Notes: a model not told the origin generated them from the sequence alone. Numbered from the stretch's first letter, positions 52,271 through 61,951 are shown. The stretch is 64,000 nt of DNA from Gammaproteobacteria bacterium (GCA_030066665.1 JASJBD010000004.1:1-64000), one strand, 5' to 3'. Translations and numbers: made by a program.

Positions 52271-53164
52271 ATGGGCTTTTTCGATCTGTTCCGCCGTCAC
52301 CCGAACACGATCAATGAGCGCCTCGTCGAGAGCCCGATGCGGGACAACTGGTACCAGGCCAGCGCCTACTGGCCATCACCGTTCGCGCTGATTACTACGG
52401 TCAGTGACGACGGGCAGACGAATATCGGGCCCTATCAACTGACGTTCCCGTTCGAAGTCATCACCGGCCGTTCGTTCATTGTCTGTAGCCGGCAAAACTC
52501 CAATACCGATCGGCACATAAAGCGTGCCAAGGTCTGTGCGCTCAATTACGTGGAGTTCGACAAATCCAGGATCAAGAAGATCGTCCGCCTCGGCTACCCT
52601 GGTCAAACGACCGCGGAAAAGATGGTCGACAACCCCTACACGCTGATCGATAGCCCGACACCGGACCGCAAGTTCGATGGCAAGCGTTTCCCGCACATCA
52701 TCAAGGAGGCCTTCCAGGTGTTCGAATGTGTCTGGGATGAATCCCAGCCCATTCGTGACGACGGCAAAACGCCCGAGTATTTCGTGCTGCGAATTGAACG
52801 CATTCTGATGAAGGAGACCTGGGCGCAGAATCTTGCCGACGGCGTTAAACGTCTGCCGAAAGTGCCGCTGGCCTACGGCTTCAGAGACGCGTCAAAGTTC
52901 TGGTTTGCGGCCCACAAGAAGCCCTTCTGGTTGCCGATTCCAACCGACAAAGGCCCCCAGGAGGAGGCGATCCTGTACGAAGCCAATCGGCTGGATCCTG
53001 ACAATGTGCAATTCACGCGGGATGCCTGCAAGAAACTCACCGGTATCCCGAAACCATTCGTCAAGACTGCCTTGAAGGGAATCATCAAGCGCGCGAAAGA
53101 GGACGGCATTAGCCTGGTCGACGTCGACTATATCGACAAGCTCAATGCGGAGCGCGACGGCTGA
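52271..53164 (+). CDS. Flavin-reductase-like split-barrel protein
   Basis: The 297-residue protein has an N-terminal flavin-binding split barrel: PFALITTVSDDGQTNIGPYQLTFPFEV (core TVSDDGQTNIGPYQ), then FIVCSRQNSNTDRHIKRAKVCALN (core SRQNSNTDRHIKR). Such proteins bind FMN as reductases or decarboxylases. A C-terminal region (about 200-297) has no recognised motif. ATG 52271 is preferred over in-frame starts at 52175 and 52244. It is divergent from the amine oxidase and overlaps the AlgH-like gene tail by 23 bases. Confidence 0.75.
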   Translation: MGFFDLFRRHPNTINERLVESPMRDNWYQASAYWPSPFALITTVSDDGQTNIGPYQLTFPFEVITGRSFIVCSRQNSNTDRHIKRAKVCALNYVEFDKSRIKKIVRLGYPGQTTAEKMVDNPYTLIDSPTPDRKFDGKRFPHIIKEAFQVFECVWDESQPIRDDGKTPEYFVLRIERILMKETWAQNLADGVKRLPKVPLAYGFRDASKFWFAAHKKPFWLPIPTDKGPQEEAILYEANRLDPDNVQFTRDACKKLTGIPKPFVKTALKGIIKRAKEDGISLVDVDYIDKLNAERDG

Positions 53165-53759
53165 CTCGTACCTGCTCGCCTGACGCTGCCTGATAGAGGC
53201 GCGGTGGAATCAACTCTTGCCAGACCTGGTCCGGGTCACTGGCGAATACCTGCTCCTCGGTGGCCGGACGAATATGCCAGTCACCGCGCGCGAGTTCATT
53301 CTCCAATTGACCGGGTGCCCAGCCGGCATAGCCGACATAAAGCCGCAGAAAAGCCGGGTCCGACGACGAATCCGTCAGCAGGGCTTCCTCGAGCGAGGCG
53401 AGATGAACACCCTGGAGTATCTCCACGGCAGGTTGCGGCGGGTTGTTCATGCGCAGCAGCGTATGCATCGTGCCGGTTTCGACCGGCCCACCGAGATACA
53501 GGTTGCCGCGGTATTCGGCCAGGCCCTCGACGCGCGGCAGCGCGTCGCTGGGCTTCACATCCATTGGTTTATTGATGATCAGGCCGAGCGCGCCCGAATC
53601 GCCGTAAAACAGCAACAGGATGACGGTCTCGGAGAAAGTCGGACTGCGTAGATCACGGGATGCGACCAGGAACTGGCCCCTGGCGAGCACCTGTTCAGCT
53701 GCGTAGCTGTTAGTGACACACGTGCCCGCAAGCAAAATCAGTAAGACCGCGTTCCGCAT
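53142..53759 (-). CDS. UPF0301 (YqgE/AlgH) protein with signal peptide
   Basis: The 205-residue protein has the UPF0301 pattern: GQFLVASRDLRSPTFSETVILL, GALGLIINKP, LYLGGPVETGTMHTLLR and YVGYAGWAPGQLENELARGDWH. Uniquely it starts with a signal peptide (MRNAVLLILLAGTCVTNSYAA); AlgH proteins I know are cytoplasmic. It therefore seems to be an exported variant, and the role is unknown. It converges with the gene before it. Confidence 0.8.
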   Translation of the reverse strand: MRNAVLLILLAGTCVTNSYAAEQVLARGQFLVASRDLRSPTFSETVILLLFYGDSGALGLIINKPMDVKPSDALPRVEGLAEYRGNLYLGGPVETGTMHTLLRMNNPPQPAVEILQGVHLASLEEALLTDSSSDPAFLRLYVGYAGWAPGQLENELARGDWHIRPATEEQVFASDPDQVWQELIPPRLYQAASGEQVRVSRRAPH

Positions 53760-53808
53760 TGCCGGCTGATTATACGCGCCGCCACGGCCGGCTCGGGTTC
53801 GGTGGTGT

Positions 53809-54381
53809 TTACCAGAGGGTGATTTTCCAGCCGCCGGTTTTGTCCTCGCCTTTCTGCCGGCGCTCCCGGATCCGGTGATGCAACAGGGCCCGCTGGTCAG
53901 CCAGCCAGTCTTCCTTGGAAATGTCCGTGGGCAATCCCTGGTTTTCGCGACGTTGCCGCTCCGCCGCCCGGAACCCGCAGAAGCTCTGATAGGCGGACAA
54001 TTCGGGCTCGAAATCGCGCAGCGTCAGTTCGATCATGATGGCGTCATCGAGATACCCGAGCACGGGCACGCGGTCCGGGATAACGTCGACCGGCTCGCGG
54101 AAATAGTACAGCGCGCTGTGGATGCGCGTGGTTTCGTCCTCCTCGAGACCCCACTCGGTGTCGGCGAGCATGTCCGCGAGCTGTTCCAGTTGCTGAATGC
54201 GCACCGCAATAAAGTCCGGTAAGTCATCCGCATCTTGCGCGCGCCGCAATTTCTCCCGCACCTCTATTGCTATCTTCTCGTGATTGACTTTTTGCGGCAC
54301 GCGGCTTTTGACCTGCCGGGCCATGGCTGCAAATCGCGCCAGGTCATGCTCGTCAAGTTCGATCGATATTTGCAGTGACAT
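53809..54381 (-). CDS. YkvA-like (DUF1232) protein
   Basis: The 190-residue protein has a DUF1232 domain around ALYYFREPVDVIPDRVPVLGYLDDAIMIEL (core YYFREPVDVIPDRVPVLGY). The rest is charged and helical. The family is uncharacterised and usually membrane-associated. GGAGGAAGC before ATG 54381 fixes the start; the frame is open to 54411. It follows the MtrA-like gene by 19 bases on the same strand. Confidence 0.75.
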   Translation of the reverse strand: MSLQISIELDEHDLARFAAMARQVKSRVPQKVNHEKIAIEVREKLRRAQDADDLPDFIAVRIQQLEQLADMLADTEWGLEEDETTRIHSALYYFREPVDVIPDRVPVLGYLDDAIMIELTLRDFEPELSAYQSFCGFRAAERQRRENQGLPTDISKEDWLADQRALLHHRIRERRQKGEDKTGGWKITLW

Positions 54382-54400
54382 GCTTCCTCCCGTGGCGGTG

Positions 54401-55264
54401 TCAGCCGCCATCCTGCAGAAATGGAAAGCCGTGTTTCATGCTCAGCTCGGCTTTGGTCAGTTCCTTCCCGATGTACGCGGCATGATCGAGCTTGGATATC
54501 CAGCCATTGCGCACCAGGGTCAGGTAGATGCTGCGGGCATCCGTGCCTTCGATGACCCGTAACAGTTTTTCCTTGTAGGAATAGTGTTCGACCAGGATCG
54601 CGCCAGCTTTGATGTTGATGACGAAATAGCCTGTCTTGTCGAGCTTAATTCGCTGCGGATCTTCGCCCGTGGCAATCACGTGATCGACAGTCTCGGCCTC
54701 GACCATGCCGGCCGGCGGTGCGAATTTCACTGCTACAGGGTCGGGCGCCCGGGCCGCGAGTTCGCGGATCTTGTCATGGATCTTGGCGACATTGGTGCAG
54801 CCAACCATCAGGACGGGCTCGATCTGGCGGCGAAAAGCTTCAACCTCCGTCGTCTTGGTATTGGGCAATACCGGTCGCATACCCGGCGACCCTGAAATAC
54901 GATTGTTCTCGTCGATGCCGTTTTCGAACAGCGCCACCATGGTCGCACCCGTGAGATGTTTCGGCGGCTCATTGCCGACACACAGGAGGAACCGGATAGC
55001 GTTATTGGAAATCACGTTTTTGATGATTTTCTCGATGCCGATGTTCTCGGTCTCCACCTTGCCTGTAATGCACAGACCTGCCGGCGGATCCGCCGCGATT
55101 GCCGGGGCCAGATCGACACTGCCAAGGGTGCATACCGCGACCGGTGCCTCCGGGTCGGACACAAAATACGTACCCGGCACGTACGGCCAGTTCGGCATTT
55201 TTGCATGGGTACTGGCAAACGTACGGCTCAGAAAAAAGCCGAAGTCTTCCATGATGGGTGGCAT
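54401..55264 (-). CDS. MtrA-like corrinoid-domain protein
   Basis: The 287-residue protein has an N-terminal MtrA-like domain (about 20-140): PVAVCTLGSVDL, GLCITGKVETENIGIEKIIKN (core ITGKVETENIGIEKII), RFLLCVGNEPPKHLTGATMVAL with His103 at the cobalt-ligand position, and ISGSPGMRPVLPN. The C-terminal part (about 175-280) fits the DUF4346-like extension. Archaeal MtrA carries the methyl-corrinoid in the methanogen Mtr complex; soluble relatives occur in some bacteria. No other Mtr subunit lies here. It probably binds a B12-type cofactor; substrate unknown. Confidence 0.75.
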   Translation of the reverse strand: MPPIMEDFGFFLSRTFASTHAKMPNWPYVPGTYFVSDPEAPVAVCTLGSVDLAPAIAADPPAGLCITGKVETENIGIEKIIKNVISNNAIRFLLCVGNEPPKHLTGATMVALFENGIDENNRISGSPGMRPVLPNTKTTEVEAFRRQIEPVLMVGCTNVAKIHDKIRELAARAPDPVAVKFAPPAGMVEAETVDHVIATGEDPQRIKLDKTGYFVINIKAGAILVEHYSYKEKLLRVIEGTDARSIYLTLVRNGWISKLDHAAYIGKELTKAELSMKHGFPFLQDGG

Positions 55265-55379
55265 GGCCCATAATGCTCCGTCGGCCCAGTGCTCGCGGGA
55301 ATAGGTGTTTTCCGTGGCTCCGGGCGGCCAGGGCCGGTATCATGCGAATAAGTCTTTGAAAACAGGCATCCTGTCGATT

Positions 55380-56048
55380 ATGCACGTGGAACTCACCACG
55401 CTGATCCAGAGCTTTGAAAACCGCACCGAGTCGCTGACCGGCCGGACCGTTGCGCTCGTCGCGGCCATCATTGCCGACCCCGTCTTGCATGCGCGCTTCA
55501 TGAACACGCTGTCGATGCTGGAGCATATGGGCAGCTACAAGATCCTCGAGACGCAGCGCGGCGCAGCCATCGATCAGCAGACGCTGAAACATGTCACGGA
55601 AGAAGCCCGGCACGCGTGGTTTTTCAAACGCCAGGCCGAGCGCCTGGCCGGTCGTGCGCTCGATTACGCACCTGCCGAACTCGTCGCACCGGCATCGGCA
55701 TGGCTGTACTTCCAGAAAGTGGAAGCCAGCGTCTGTCGCGCGCTCGGCGCTGATGCCGGCTCGCCGGCAATCTACCTGTTGACTTCGATGATCGTGGAAT
55801 TTCGCGCGATCTGGTTCTACCGGCTATATCAAACGGCGCTGGACGACGCGGGTTTTGCGTTGTCCCTGAAAAAGCTCACCGGTGAAGAGGAAGTCCACCT
55901 GCGCGACATGGCGGCGCGCTTGACCGATACCGCGACGCCCTCTCAGGTTTGCCTGCCGAGTTTGCTGGATGCCGAGCAGGCACTGTACGGGCGTCTGCTG
56001 GCAGGATTCGAACGCCACTGTCGGCGGCCCGCTTCCATCGCCGCCTGA
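55380..56048 (+). CDS. Ferritin-like/diiron helical-bundle protein
   Basis: The 222-residue all-helical protein has spaced acidic/His motifs: MLEHMGSYKILE (about 48), EEARHAWFFKRQ (about 74), MIVEFRAIWFYRLY (about 140) and GEEEVHLRDM (about 170). These recall the two ExxH pairs of a ferritin-like diiron bundle. I do not recognise a specific family. ATG 55380 is the likely start, with no strong ribosome binding site. It is divergent from the MtrA-like gene. Confidence 0.55.
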   Translation: MHVELTTLIQSFENRTESLTGRTVALVAAIIADPVLHARFMNTLSMLEHMGSYKILETQRGAAIDQQTLKHVTEEARHAWFFKRQAERLAGRALDYAPAELVAPASAWLYFQKVEASVCRALGADAGSPAIYLLTSMIVEFRAIWFYRLYQTALDDAGFALSLKKLTGEEEVHLRDMAARLTDTATPSQVCLPSLLDAEQALYGRLLAGFERHCRRPASIAA

Positions 56049-56055
56049 CGGCGGT

Positions 56056-56685
56056 CTATTGCGGTCTGGCGGTCAACTGCTCGCGCCGCAGGCGTCGGTC
56101 GATCGCCTCGGTCACGTCGACGAGCAAATCAAATTCCGAGTCCTTGTCGCGCGTCGTCGTATCAATCGTCAACAGCAACCTGCCGGCGCGCGTCTCGAAC
56201 ACATCGGTAGTCAGACGCACAGTGGTCGACAGCAGCACGTAGCCCGGTTCTTCGTATTCCTTGTAGTCGTAGCGAAAGAAGTCGATGACCGGGTTTTCAG
56301 TCTTGCGTTGCGTTTTTGCTCCCGTGTAGCCCTGTACTTCGGATGCCTTGACATCTTCGCGCACGAGGCGAGTCACTAGCACCAGGTCGGCGCCGGATTC
56401 TTCGACCACCGGAAGGATTGTTTCACGGCTGAGGTCGGTGGTGGGATCCATCAGGCTCGTGCTGGCCCAGGCCATCATGCCGCTGCGTCGCAGGGTATCC
56501 GCCATCACCGTTTCCCAGCGGTCACGCCGATTGCGGCTGTTGCTAAGCCCGATGATCAGTATCCTCGAGTGGGGTTGGTCCCATTGCTGGCCATACCGTG
56601 TGACGTCTACCGTGGTCGACTGGCTGCAGCCTTGCGCGAATGCGGCAAACGTTAGCAATAGCAGAATCCGAACGGGAGCGGGCAT
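56056..56685 (-). CDS. Uncharacterised lipoprotein
   Basis: The 209-residue protein has a lipobox (AAFAQGC, Cys20) followed by a soluble domain with RILIIGLSNSRNRRDRWETVMADTL (core GLSNSRNRRDRWE), GADLVLVTRLVRE and a C-terminal beta-rich part. The pattern suggests a GNA1162/CsgG-like accessory lipoprotein, but I cannot assign it. It converges with the gene at 55380. Confidence 0.55.
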   Translation of the reverse strand: MPAPVRILLLLTFAAFAQGCSQSTTVDVTRYGQQWDQPHSRILIIGLSNSRNRRDRWETVMADTLRRSGMMAWASTSLMDPTTDLSRETILPVVEESGADLVLVTRLVREDVKASEVQGYTGAKTQRKTENPVIDFFRYDYKEYEEPGYVLLSTTVRLTTDVFETRAGRLLLTIDTTTRDKDSEFDLLVDVTEAIDRRLRREQLTARPQ

Positions 56686-56810
56686 CAGGAATTAATCGGG
56701 GTGACGAAAACGGGCGCGATTATTTCACCCGAATTGCAAACCGAGCAAGGCGCGGCTTTGCCTGGCGCAACTTTGCTTGCTGATTGCCGGGCCACCGCAT
56801 ACCCTTCACA

Positions 56811-56920
56811 GGGGTCCGCGCTGGTCCCCCCGCGGCGGCTACCCGTGAACCCCGTCAGGCCCGGAAGGGAGCAGCGGTAGCGGCGACGCCGGGCGCCGGG
56901 GTGTGGCTGGCGCGGATCCT
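56811..56920 (+). ncRNA. ffs: Signal recognition particle RNA (4.5S)
   Basis: The conserved apical core CAGGCCCGGAAGGGAGCAGC (56856-56875), including the GGAA tetraloop and symmetric loop, is nearly identical to E. coli 4.5S RNA. GGGTCCGCGC at the 5' end pairs with GCGCGGATCC at the 3' end to close a single long hairpin of about 110 bases. TTTTT follows at 56920-56924. TTGCTT (56773-56778) and GCATAC (56797-56802) could be its promoter. Location just before dnaX is typical for gammaproteobacteria. Confidence 0.95.
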
Positions 56921-56953
56921 TTTTCGAAGAATGACTCCAAGTTCCAAACTGCA

Positions 56954-58579
56954 ATGAGCTATCTGGTCCTGGCCCGCAAGTGGCGCCCCAAGAACTTCGC
57001 CGAAGTCGTCGGCCAGGAGCACGTGGTGCGCGCACTCGAAAACGCCCTCGACGGTGACCGCGTGCATCATGCCTACCTGTTTGCGGGTACGCGCGGCGTC
57101 GGCAAGACCACCATTGCGCGGATTCTCGCCAAGGCGCTCAATTGCCTCGAGGGCGTCTCGGCTCAGCCCTGCGGTCAATGCGAAGCCTGCACCGCGTTGG
57201 ATGAGGGTCGCTTTGTCGATCTGATCGAAGTCGACGCGGCGTCCCGGACGGGTGTGGACGATACCCGGGAGTTGCTGGAAAACGTGCAGTACACACCGAC
57301 CGTCGGTCGCTACAAAGTCTATTTGATCGACGAAGTGCACATGTTGTCGCGGCAATCCTTCAATGCGCTTTTGAAGACTCTCGAAGAACCGCCGCCGCAC
57401 GTGAAGTTCCTGTTTGCCACCACCGACCCCCAGAGACTGCCCGTCACGGTGCTGTCGCGCTGCCTGCAGTTCAATCTCAAGCGTCTGCCCACCGGCCTGA
57501 TCGCCGAGCGTATGCAGCTGATCTGTGACGCGGAGGATGTCACCGTGGAGCCCGGTGCAATCAGTCGGCTTGCCCGGGCGGCTGCCGGAAGTGTCCGGGA
57601 TGGCTTGAGCCTGCTCGATCAGGCGCTGGCGTATGGTGACAACCGACTGGCCGAGACCGAAGTTACCGCGATGCTTGGCACGATGGATCGGCATCGCGTG
57701 CTGGGACTGATCGATGCGATCGCGACGGGGGAGGGGTCGGCGCTGTTGCGGCAAATCGACGAGCTGGATCAGGATGTGCCGGATTACGAACGGGTGCTGG
57801 ACGATCTGGCAACCGCTCTGCAACGCGTTGCCGTGATTCAGCTGGCAGGTCGGGACGCGGTCGAGGAGGAAGAGGAACTCGACCGGCTGGCCGGCCTGGC
57901 TGACGCGCTGGATCCCGCGATCGTGCAACTGTATTACCAGGTTGCGATCACCAGCCGCCGCGATCTCAGCCTCGCGCCGGAGCCGCGCCTCGGATTTGAA
58001 ATGGCGCTGCTGCGGATGCTGGCGTTCCGACCGGACGATGGGTCCGGCACCGTGCCTATCGACGCGTACCGGGGTGGCACCGCGCCGATTCGCGGGCGAA
58101 AGCCGCGGTCGGCGTCAGCCGAAAACCGGCACGTTGTGCCGGACAAGTCGTTGCCGGGCGAGCCGGTTTCGACGCGCGCCGACCTGTCCGACTGGCCCGC
58201 TTTCGTGTCCGGTCTTCAATTGAGTGGGGCTGCGCGTCAGCTGGCCGAGAACTGTGCCCTCGAAGCTGCATCCGATAATGCCCTGCAGCTGCGCGTTGAA
58301 GCACGCAATTCTCACCTCGTTACACCGAAGCTGGTAGAGCGGCTGACCGAAGCTTTGCGCGACCGACTCGGCAGTGCCCTGGCGGTCCGGATCGACAAGG
58401 TCGAGCAAGTTGGTGACACTGCGGCAGTGCGGGCCCGCGCCGAGGCTGACGCGCGTCACGAAGATGCGCGCACGGCAATCGAACAGGATCCGCAGGTCCA
58501 GCAACTCGTCGATATCTTCGACGGCCAAGTTATCAGCGAATCAGTGCGACCAAAAGACGATACACCCCCGGCCGATTGA
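56954..58579 (+). CDS. dnaX: DNA polymerase III subunit gamma/tau
   Basis: The 541-residue clamp-loader ATPase has Walker A GTRGVGKTTIAR (about 43-54), a four-Cys zinc module around CGQCEAC (about 76-82), LIDEVHML and the arginine finger SRC. The C-terminal tau region (about 380-541) is present but short compared with E. coli (643). No slippery frameshift site was noticed. ATG 56954 has only a weak ribosome binding site. It heads dnaX-ybaB-recR. Confidence 0.95.
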   Translation: MSYLVLARKWRPKNFAEVVGQEHVVRALENALDGDRVHHAYLFAGTRGVGKTTIARILAKALNCLEGVSAQPCGQCEACTALDEGRFVDLIEVDAASRTGVDDTRELLENVQYTPTVGRYKVYLIDEVHMLSRQSFNALLKTLEEPPPHVKFLFATTDPQRLPVTVLSRCLQFNLKRLPTGLIAERMQLICDAEDVTVEPGAISRLARAAAGSVRDGLSLLDQALAYGDNRLAETEVTAMLGTMDRHRVLGLIDAIATGEGSALLRQIDELDQDVPDYERVLDDLATALQRVAVIQLAGRDAVEEEEELDRLAGLADALDPAIVQLYYQVAITSRRDLSLAPEPRLGFEMALLRMLAFRPDDGSGTVPIDAYRGGTAPIRGRKPRSASAENRHVVPDKSLPGEPVSTRADLSDWPAFVSGLQLSGAARQLAENCALEAASDNALQLRVEARNSHLVTPKLVERLTEALRDRLGSALAVRIDKVEQVGDTAAVRARAEADARHEDARTAIEQDPQVQQLVDIFDGQVISESVRPKDDTPPAD

Positions 58580-58643
58580 GCCGGGTTCGACTCATCAACC
58601 GGTCTTCGCAGCGGTTGCGGGCCGTAAAGAGGGATAACGCCAG

Positions 58644-58967
58644 ATGAAAGCAGATCTCGGTCAGATCATGAAACAGGCTCAGAAAATGCAGGCCCAGATG
58701 CAGGAGGCCCAGGAACAACTTGCTGCGCTGGAAGTTCAGGGTGAGGCTGGTGGCGGCCTGGTGCGGCTCACCATGACCTGTCGGCATGAAGTGCGCAGCA
58801 TTACTATCGATGACTCATTGCTCGGCGAAGATCGCGATATGCTCGAAGACGTGCTTGTGGCTGCCTTCAACGATGCATTGCGCAAGGTCGAAAGCACGGT
58901 CCAGGAGAAGATGGCCGGCCTGACCGGTGGTCTCGGACTGCCGGGCGGTATGAAACTGCCGTTCTGA
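58644..58967 (+). CDS. ybaB: Nucleoid-associated protein YbaB/EbfC
   Basis: The 107-residue DNA-binding protein has the helical [18 protein letters not shown] start and [21 protein letters not shown]. It lies in the dnaX-ybaB-recR block, 13 bases before recR, as in most gammaproteobacteria. Confidence 0.95.
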   Translation: MKADLGQIMKQAQKMQAQMQEAQEQLAALEVQGEAGGGLVRLTMTCRHEVRSITIDDSLLGEDRDMLEDVLVAAFNDALRKVESTVQEKMAGLTGGLGLPGGMKLPF

Positions 58968-58980
58968 GGAACAGGAGTCG

Positions 58981-59589
58981 ATGAGTTTCTCGCCACTGCT
59001 GCAGCAGTTGCTGGCGGCGCTGCGGTGCTTGCCGGGCGTTGGACCAAAATCTGCCCAACGCATGGCATTTCATCTGTTAACCAAGGACCCGGACGGCGCG
59101 CGCCAACTCGCCGGCACGCTGACCGCGGCGCTGGAGCGAGTCGGGCAATGCGCGCGTTGCCGGATGCTCGCGGAGGTGGAGCTGTGCCCCATCTGTGCCG
59201 ATCAGACTCGCGATGCGAGCCTGCTCTGCGTCGTCGAATCACCTTCCGACGTTGTCGCAGTCGAGGATTCCGGCGCTTATCGAGGCCGCTACTTCGTTCT
59301 CATGGGACGCCTGTCGCCGCTGGACGGCATCGGCCCGGACGAACTCGGCATCGATCTGCTGGAAGCACGCCTGGCGTCGGGCGAGGTGCGTGAGGTCGTA
59401 CTGGCCACCAGTGCGACCGTGGAGGGTGAGGCAACTGCCGCCTTCATAGCGGGCCTCGCCGCTGATCACAAACTGAGTGCAACGCGCATTGCTCACGGCG
59501 TGCCGATGGGTGGTGAGCTGGAATTCGTCGACAGCAACACGCTGTTTCGGGCGATTGCGGCACGCACGACGGTGGATTCCTCGACCTGA
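58981..59589 (+). CDS. recR: Recombination mediator RecR
   Basis: The 202-residue protein has an HhH N-terminus ([17 protein letters not shown]), a zinc finger ([16 protein letters not shown], about 57-72), and a Toprim domain ([15 protein letters not shown]). RecR loads RecA with RecFO at gaps. Confidence 0.95.
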   Translation: MSFSPLLQQLLAALRCLPGVGPKSAQRMAFHLLTKDPDGARQLAGTLTAALERVGQCARCRMLAEVELCPICADQTRDASLLCVVESPSDVVAVEDSGAYRGRYFVLMGRLSPLDGIGPDELGIDLLEARLASGEVREVVLATSATVEGEATAAFIAGLAADHKLSATRIAHGVPMGGELEFVDSNTLFRAIAARTTVDSST

Positions 59590-59592
59590 GCA

Positions 59593-60525
59593 TCACCCGG
59601 ACCACTGCTCCGCCGCGCTGCGCAGCAGGCGGCGGTAGCTCTCGTAACGCCGCGCCGTAATCCGCTCCGCCTGCACCGCAGCCTTGACGGCGCAGCCTGG
59701 TTCGCGGAGATGCCGGCAATCGGTAAATCGACAGTTATCCGCGGCGGCGAGGATCTCGGGAAATCCGACCTGGACGGCCACGCCAGCGCGAATGGCGGGA
59801 ATAAAATCCCGCACGCCGGGGCTGTCGATCAGGCGTCCGCCGCCGTCAATCCGGTGCATGATCGACGCAGTGGTGGTGTGTCGGCCCTCGTCGGTACTGC
59901 GCGACAGGGACGCGGTCGCAAGATCTGCCCCGGGTAGCAGCGCGTTGATCAGTGATGATTTGCCGACGCCGGATTGTCCGACCAGAATCGCCGTGTTGCC
60001 GGCGAGGGCAGCCCGCAACTCGGACAGGCCTTCTAGCGTCGTCGCCGAAGTTGGCAACACCCGATATCCCACGGCCCGGTAGTTGGCGAACTCGCCCACG
60101 ATTTCGGCCGGGGTCTTGAGATCCGATTTGTTCGCGACCAGCAGCGTCGCGGCGCCCATCGTCGCTGCGGCACAGAGATAGCGATCGATCACGAACCAGT
60201 CCGGTTTCGGGAGTCGCGCGACGACGACCACCACCAGGTCGATATTGGCGGCGAGTGTCTCGGTAGTTGCGCGCACCGTGTCGAGGCGCTGGAGGCTGTT
60301 TGACCTTGGTTCGATCGTAGTAACGGTGACGCGGTCATCGTGCTGCGATGATTCCCACTGCACCCGATCGCCGCAGACGACCTTGGTTCGCCGACCCTTG
60401 ACGACGTAGGCTTGCAGCCGGCCGTCGCTGAATTCGAGCTGACCCCGCTGGCCGTGTGCAGCGACGACGAGTGCTGCGTCAGGCGAGTTCATGAACCGGG
60501 ACAGCGTTTTTTGCTTGCCGATCAC
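59593..60525 (-). CDS. rsgA: Ribosome small subunit GTPase A
   Basis: The 310-residue protein has an OB-fold, the circularly permuted GTPase order (G4 NKSDL before G1 [15 protein letters not shown] and G3 DSPG), and a C-terminal zinc domain ([14 protein letters not shown]). It matures the 30S subunit. ATG 60525 or 60492 could be the start. It diverges from orn with 56 bases between. Confidence 0.95.
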   Translation of the reverse strand: MIGKQKTLSRFMNSPDAALVVAAHGQRGQLEFSDGRLQAYVVKGRRTKVVCGDRVQWESSQHDDRVTVTTIEPRSNSLQRLDTVRATTETLAANIDLVVVVVARLPKPDWFVIDRYLCAAATMGAATLLVANKSDLKTPAEIVGEFANYRAVGYRVLPTSATTLEGLSELRAALAGNTAILVGQSGVGKSSLINALLPGADLATASLSRSTDEGRHTTTASIMHRIDGGGRLIDSPGVRDFIPAIRAGVAVQVGFPEILAAADNCRFTDCRHLREPGCAVKAAVQAERITARRYESYRRLLRSAAEQWSG

Positions 60526-60581
60526 CGAGCCGCGGCGACCGTTTGCTAGAATCGCACTCGCGCCGGGAGCCAGTAGCCAGG

Positions 60582-61145
60582 ATGAATTCGATGGACAGCA
60601 AGGCGGGTCGCCTGATCTGGATTGATCTCGAAATGACGGGTCTCGACACGCAGCGGGATTCTATCATCGAGATTGCGACGATCGTGACCGACGCGGATCT
60701 CAATACGATCGCCGAGGGACCCGTGCTGGCCCTTCACCAGCCCGATGAAGTGCTCGACGGCATGGATGATTGGAATACCAATCAGCACGGCAAATCGGGG
60801 CTCACCGAGCGGGTTCGCGCCAGCGCGGTTACGGCCGCGGAGGCCGAACAGGCGACCCTGGATTTCCTCGGCGGACTGGTCACGGCGGGCTCGTCCCCGA
60901 TGTGTGGCAACAGCGTGTGTCAGGATCGTCGCTTTCTGGCGCGCGAGATGCCGACACTCGAGGCTTTCTTTCATTACCGCAATCTCGATGTCAGTACGCT
61001 GAAGATCCTCGCCGGTCTGTGGGCGCCGACGGTGCTCGATGGTGTGAAAAAGAACACCGAACATCTCGCACTCGCCGATATTCGCGATTCGATCGCTGAA
61101 TTGCGCCACTACCGCGAGCATCTGCTGCAGTCCCGCGTGTCGTGA
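60582..61145 (+). CDS. orn: Oligoribonuclease
   Basis: The 187-residue 3'-5' exonuclease has DEDDh motifs: [12 protein letters not shown] (Asp/Glu), the [13 protein letters not shown] segment and the ExoIII region [11 protein letters not shown] with its Asp. It degrades 2-5 nt RNAs and pGpG. ATG 60582 follows AGCCAGG; 60591 is also in frame. Confidence 0.95.
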   Translation: MNSMDSKAGRLIWIDLEMTGLDTQRDSIIEIATIVTDADLNTIAEGPVLALHQPDEVLDGMDDWNTNQHGKSGLTERVRASAVTAAEAEQATLDFLGGLVTAGSSPMCGNSVCQDRRFLAREMPTLEAFFHYRNLDVSTLKILAGLWAPTVLDGVKKNTEHLALADIRDSIAELRHYREHLLQSRVS

Positions 61146-61209
61146 TTGGCTGACTGATTGGCCGGTTGGCTGCTTTGCTGATTGTGCTAGAGTCGCGGTC
61201 CTGGGGTTA

Positions 61210-61938
61210 GTGGGTGCAGGCGTGGTGCGGGTCAGGCCGGTGGATTTCTCCTGTTCAGTTGTCGCGAAGTGGCGCGCTTGCGCGCTGCTCGCCCTGCTGT
61301 TGCCGCTCCTGGCGGCTGCCCAGGATGCCGAGAATCGGTGGGTCACCGACAGTTTCGAAGTCACCATGCGCTCCGGCAAGAGCACCCGGCAGAGTATCGT
61401 GAGGATGTTGGCGAGTGGCACTCGCGTCGAGCTTCTCGAAGTCGACGCCGAGGCCGGGTATTCGCGGGTGCGTACTCGCGGCGGGGCCGAGGGCTGGGTG
61501 CTGAACCGTTACCTGCTGCGGTCGCCGCCGGCACGCGTGACGCTGCCCGATGTCGAACAGCGGCTGTCCGCCAGTGAGTCGAAGCGCCGCGAATTACAGC
61601 AGAGTAACCAGGCGCTGGAGCAGGAGACGAGGCAACTGAAACGACGCATCGCCGAGCTGGAGAGTTCCGGATCGGATCTGCAGACTCAGCTCAGCGACAT
61701 TCGCCGGCTGTCCTCGAACGCAATCGAAGTCGATGAGCAGAACAAACAGCTGCGGGACAGGCTCGGCGAGACCGAGCGCGCGCTGACAGATCTGCAGCTC
61801 GAGAACCAGCGCCTTGCCAGTCGCTCCAGCCGTGAATGGTTCGTCGTCGGCGCCGCCGTTGTGGTTTTCGGCGTGCTGCTCGGCCTGATCCTGCCGCGGA
61901 TTCGCTGGCGCAAGAAGTCCAGCTGGAGCGACTTCTAG
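61210..61938 (+). CDS. SH3-domain, coiled-coil membrane protein (TIGR04211-like)
   Basis: The 242-residue protein has a signal-like N-terminus (about 18-36), a bacterial SH3 domain (about 45-105), a coiled coil (about 115-205, RRELQQSNQALEQETRQLKRR core) and a C-terminal membrane helix (about 210-228) with a basic tail. E. coli YgiM has the same order. GTG 61210 is the start used; no ribosome binding site decides it. It converges with ppsA. Confidence 0.8.
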   Translation: MGAGVVRVRPVDFSCSVVAKWRACALLALLLPLLAAAQDAENRWVTDSFEVTMRSGKSTRQSIVRMLASGTRVELLEVDAEAGYSRVRTRGGAEGWVLNRYLLRSPPARVTLPDVEQRLSASESKRRELQQSNQALEQETRQLKRRIAELESSGSDLQTQLSDIRRLSSNAIEVDEQNKQLRDRLGETERALTDLQLENQRLASRSSREWFVVGAAVVVFGVLLGLILPRIRWRKKSSWSDF

Positions 61939-61951
61939 GGCCGCGCGCGAG

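Noticed and set aside
54401-55264. Methanogenesis-type Mtr complex
   Set aside because: Only an MtrA-like soluble domain is present; none of the membrane subunits or other methanogenesis genes is visible.
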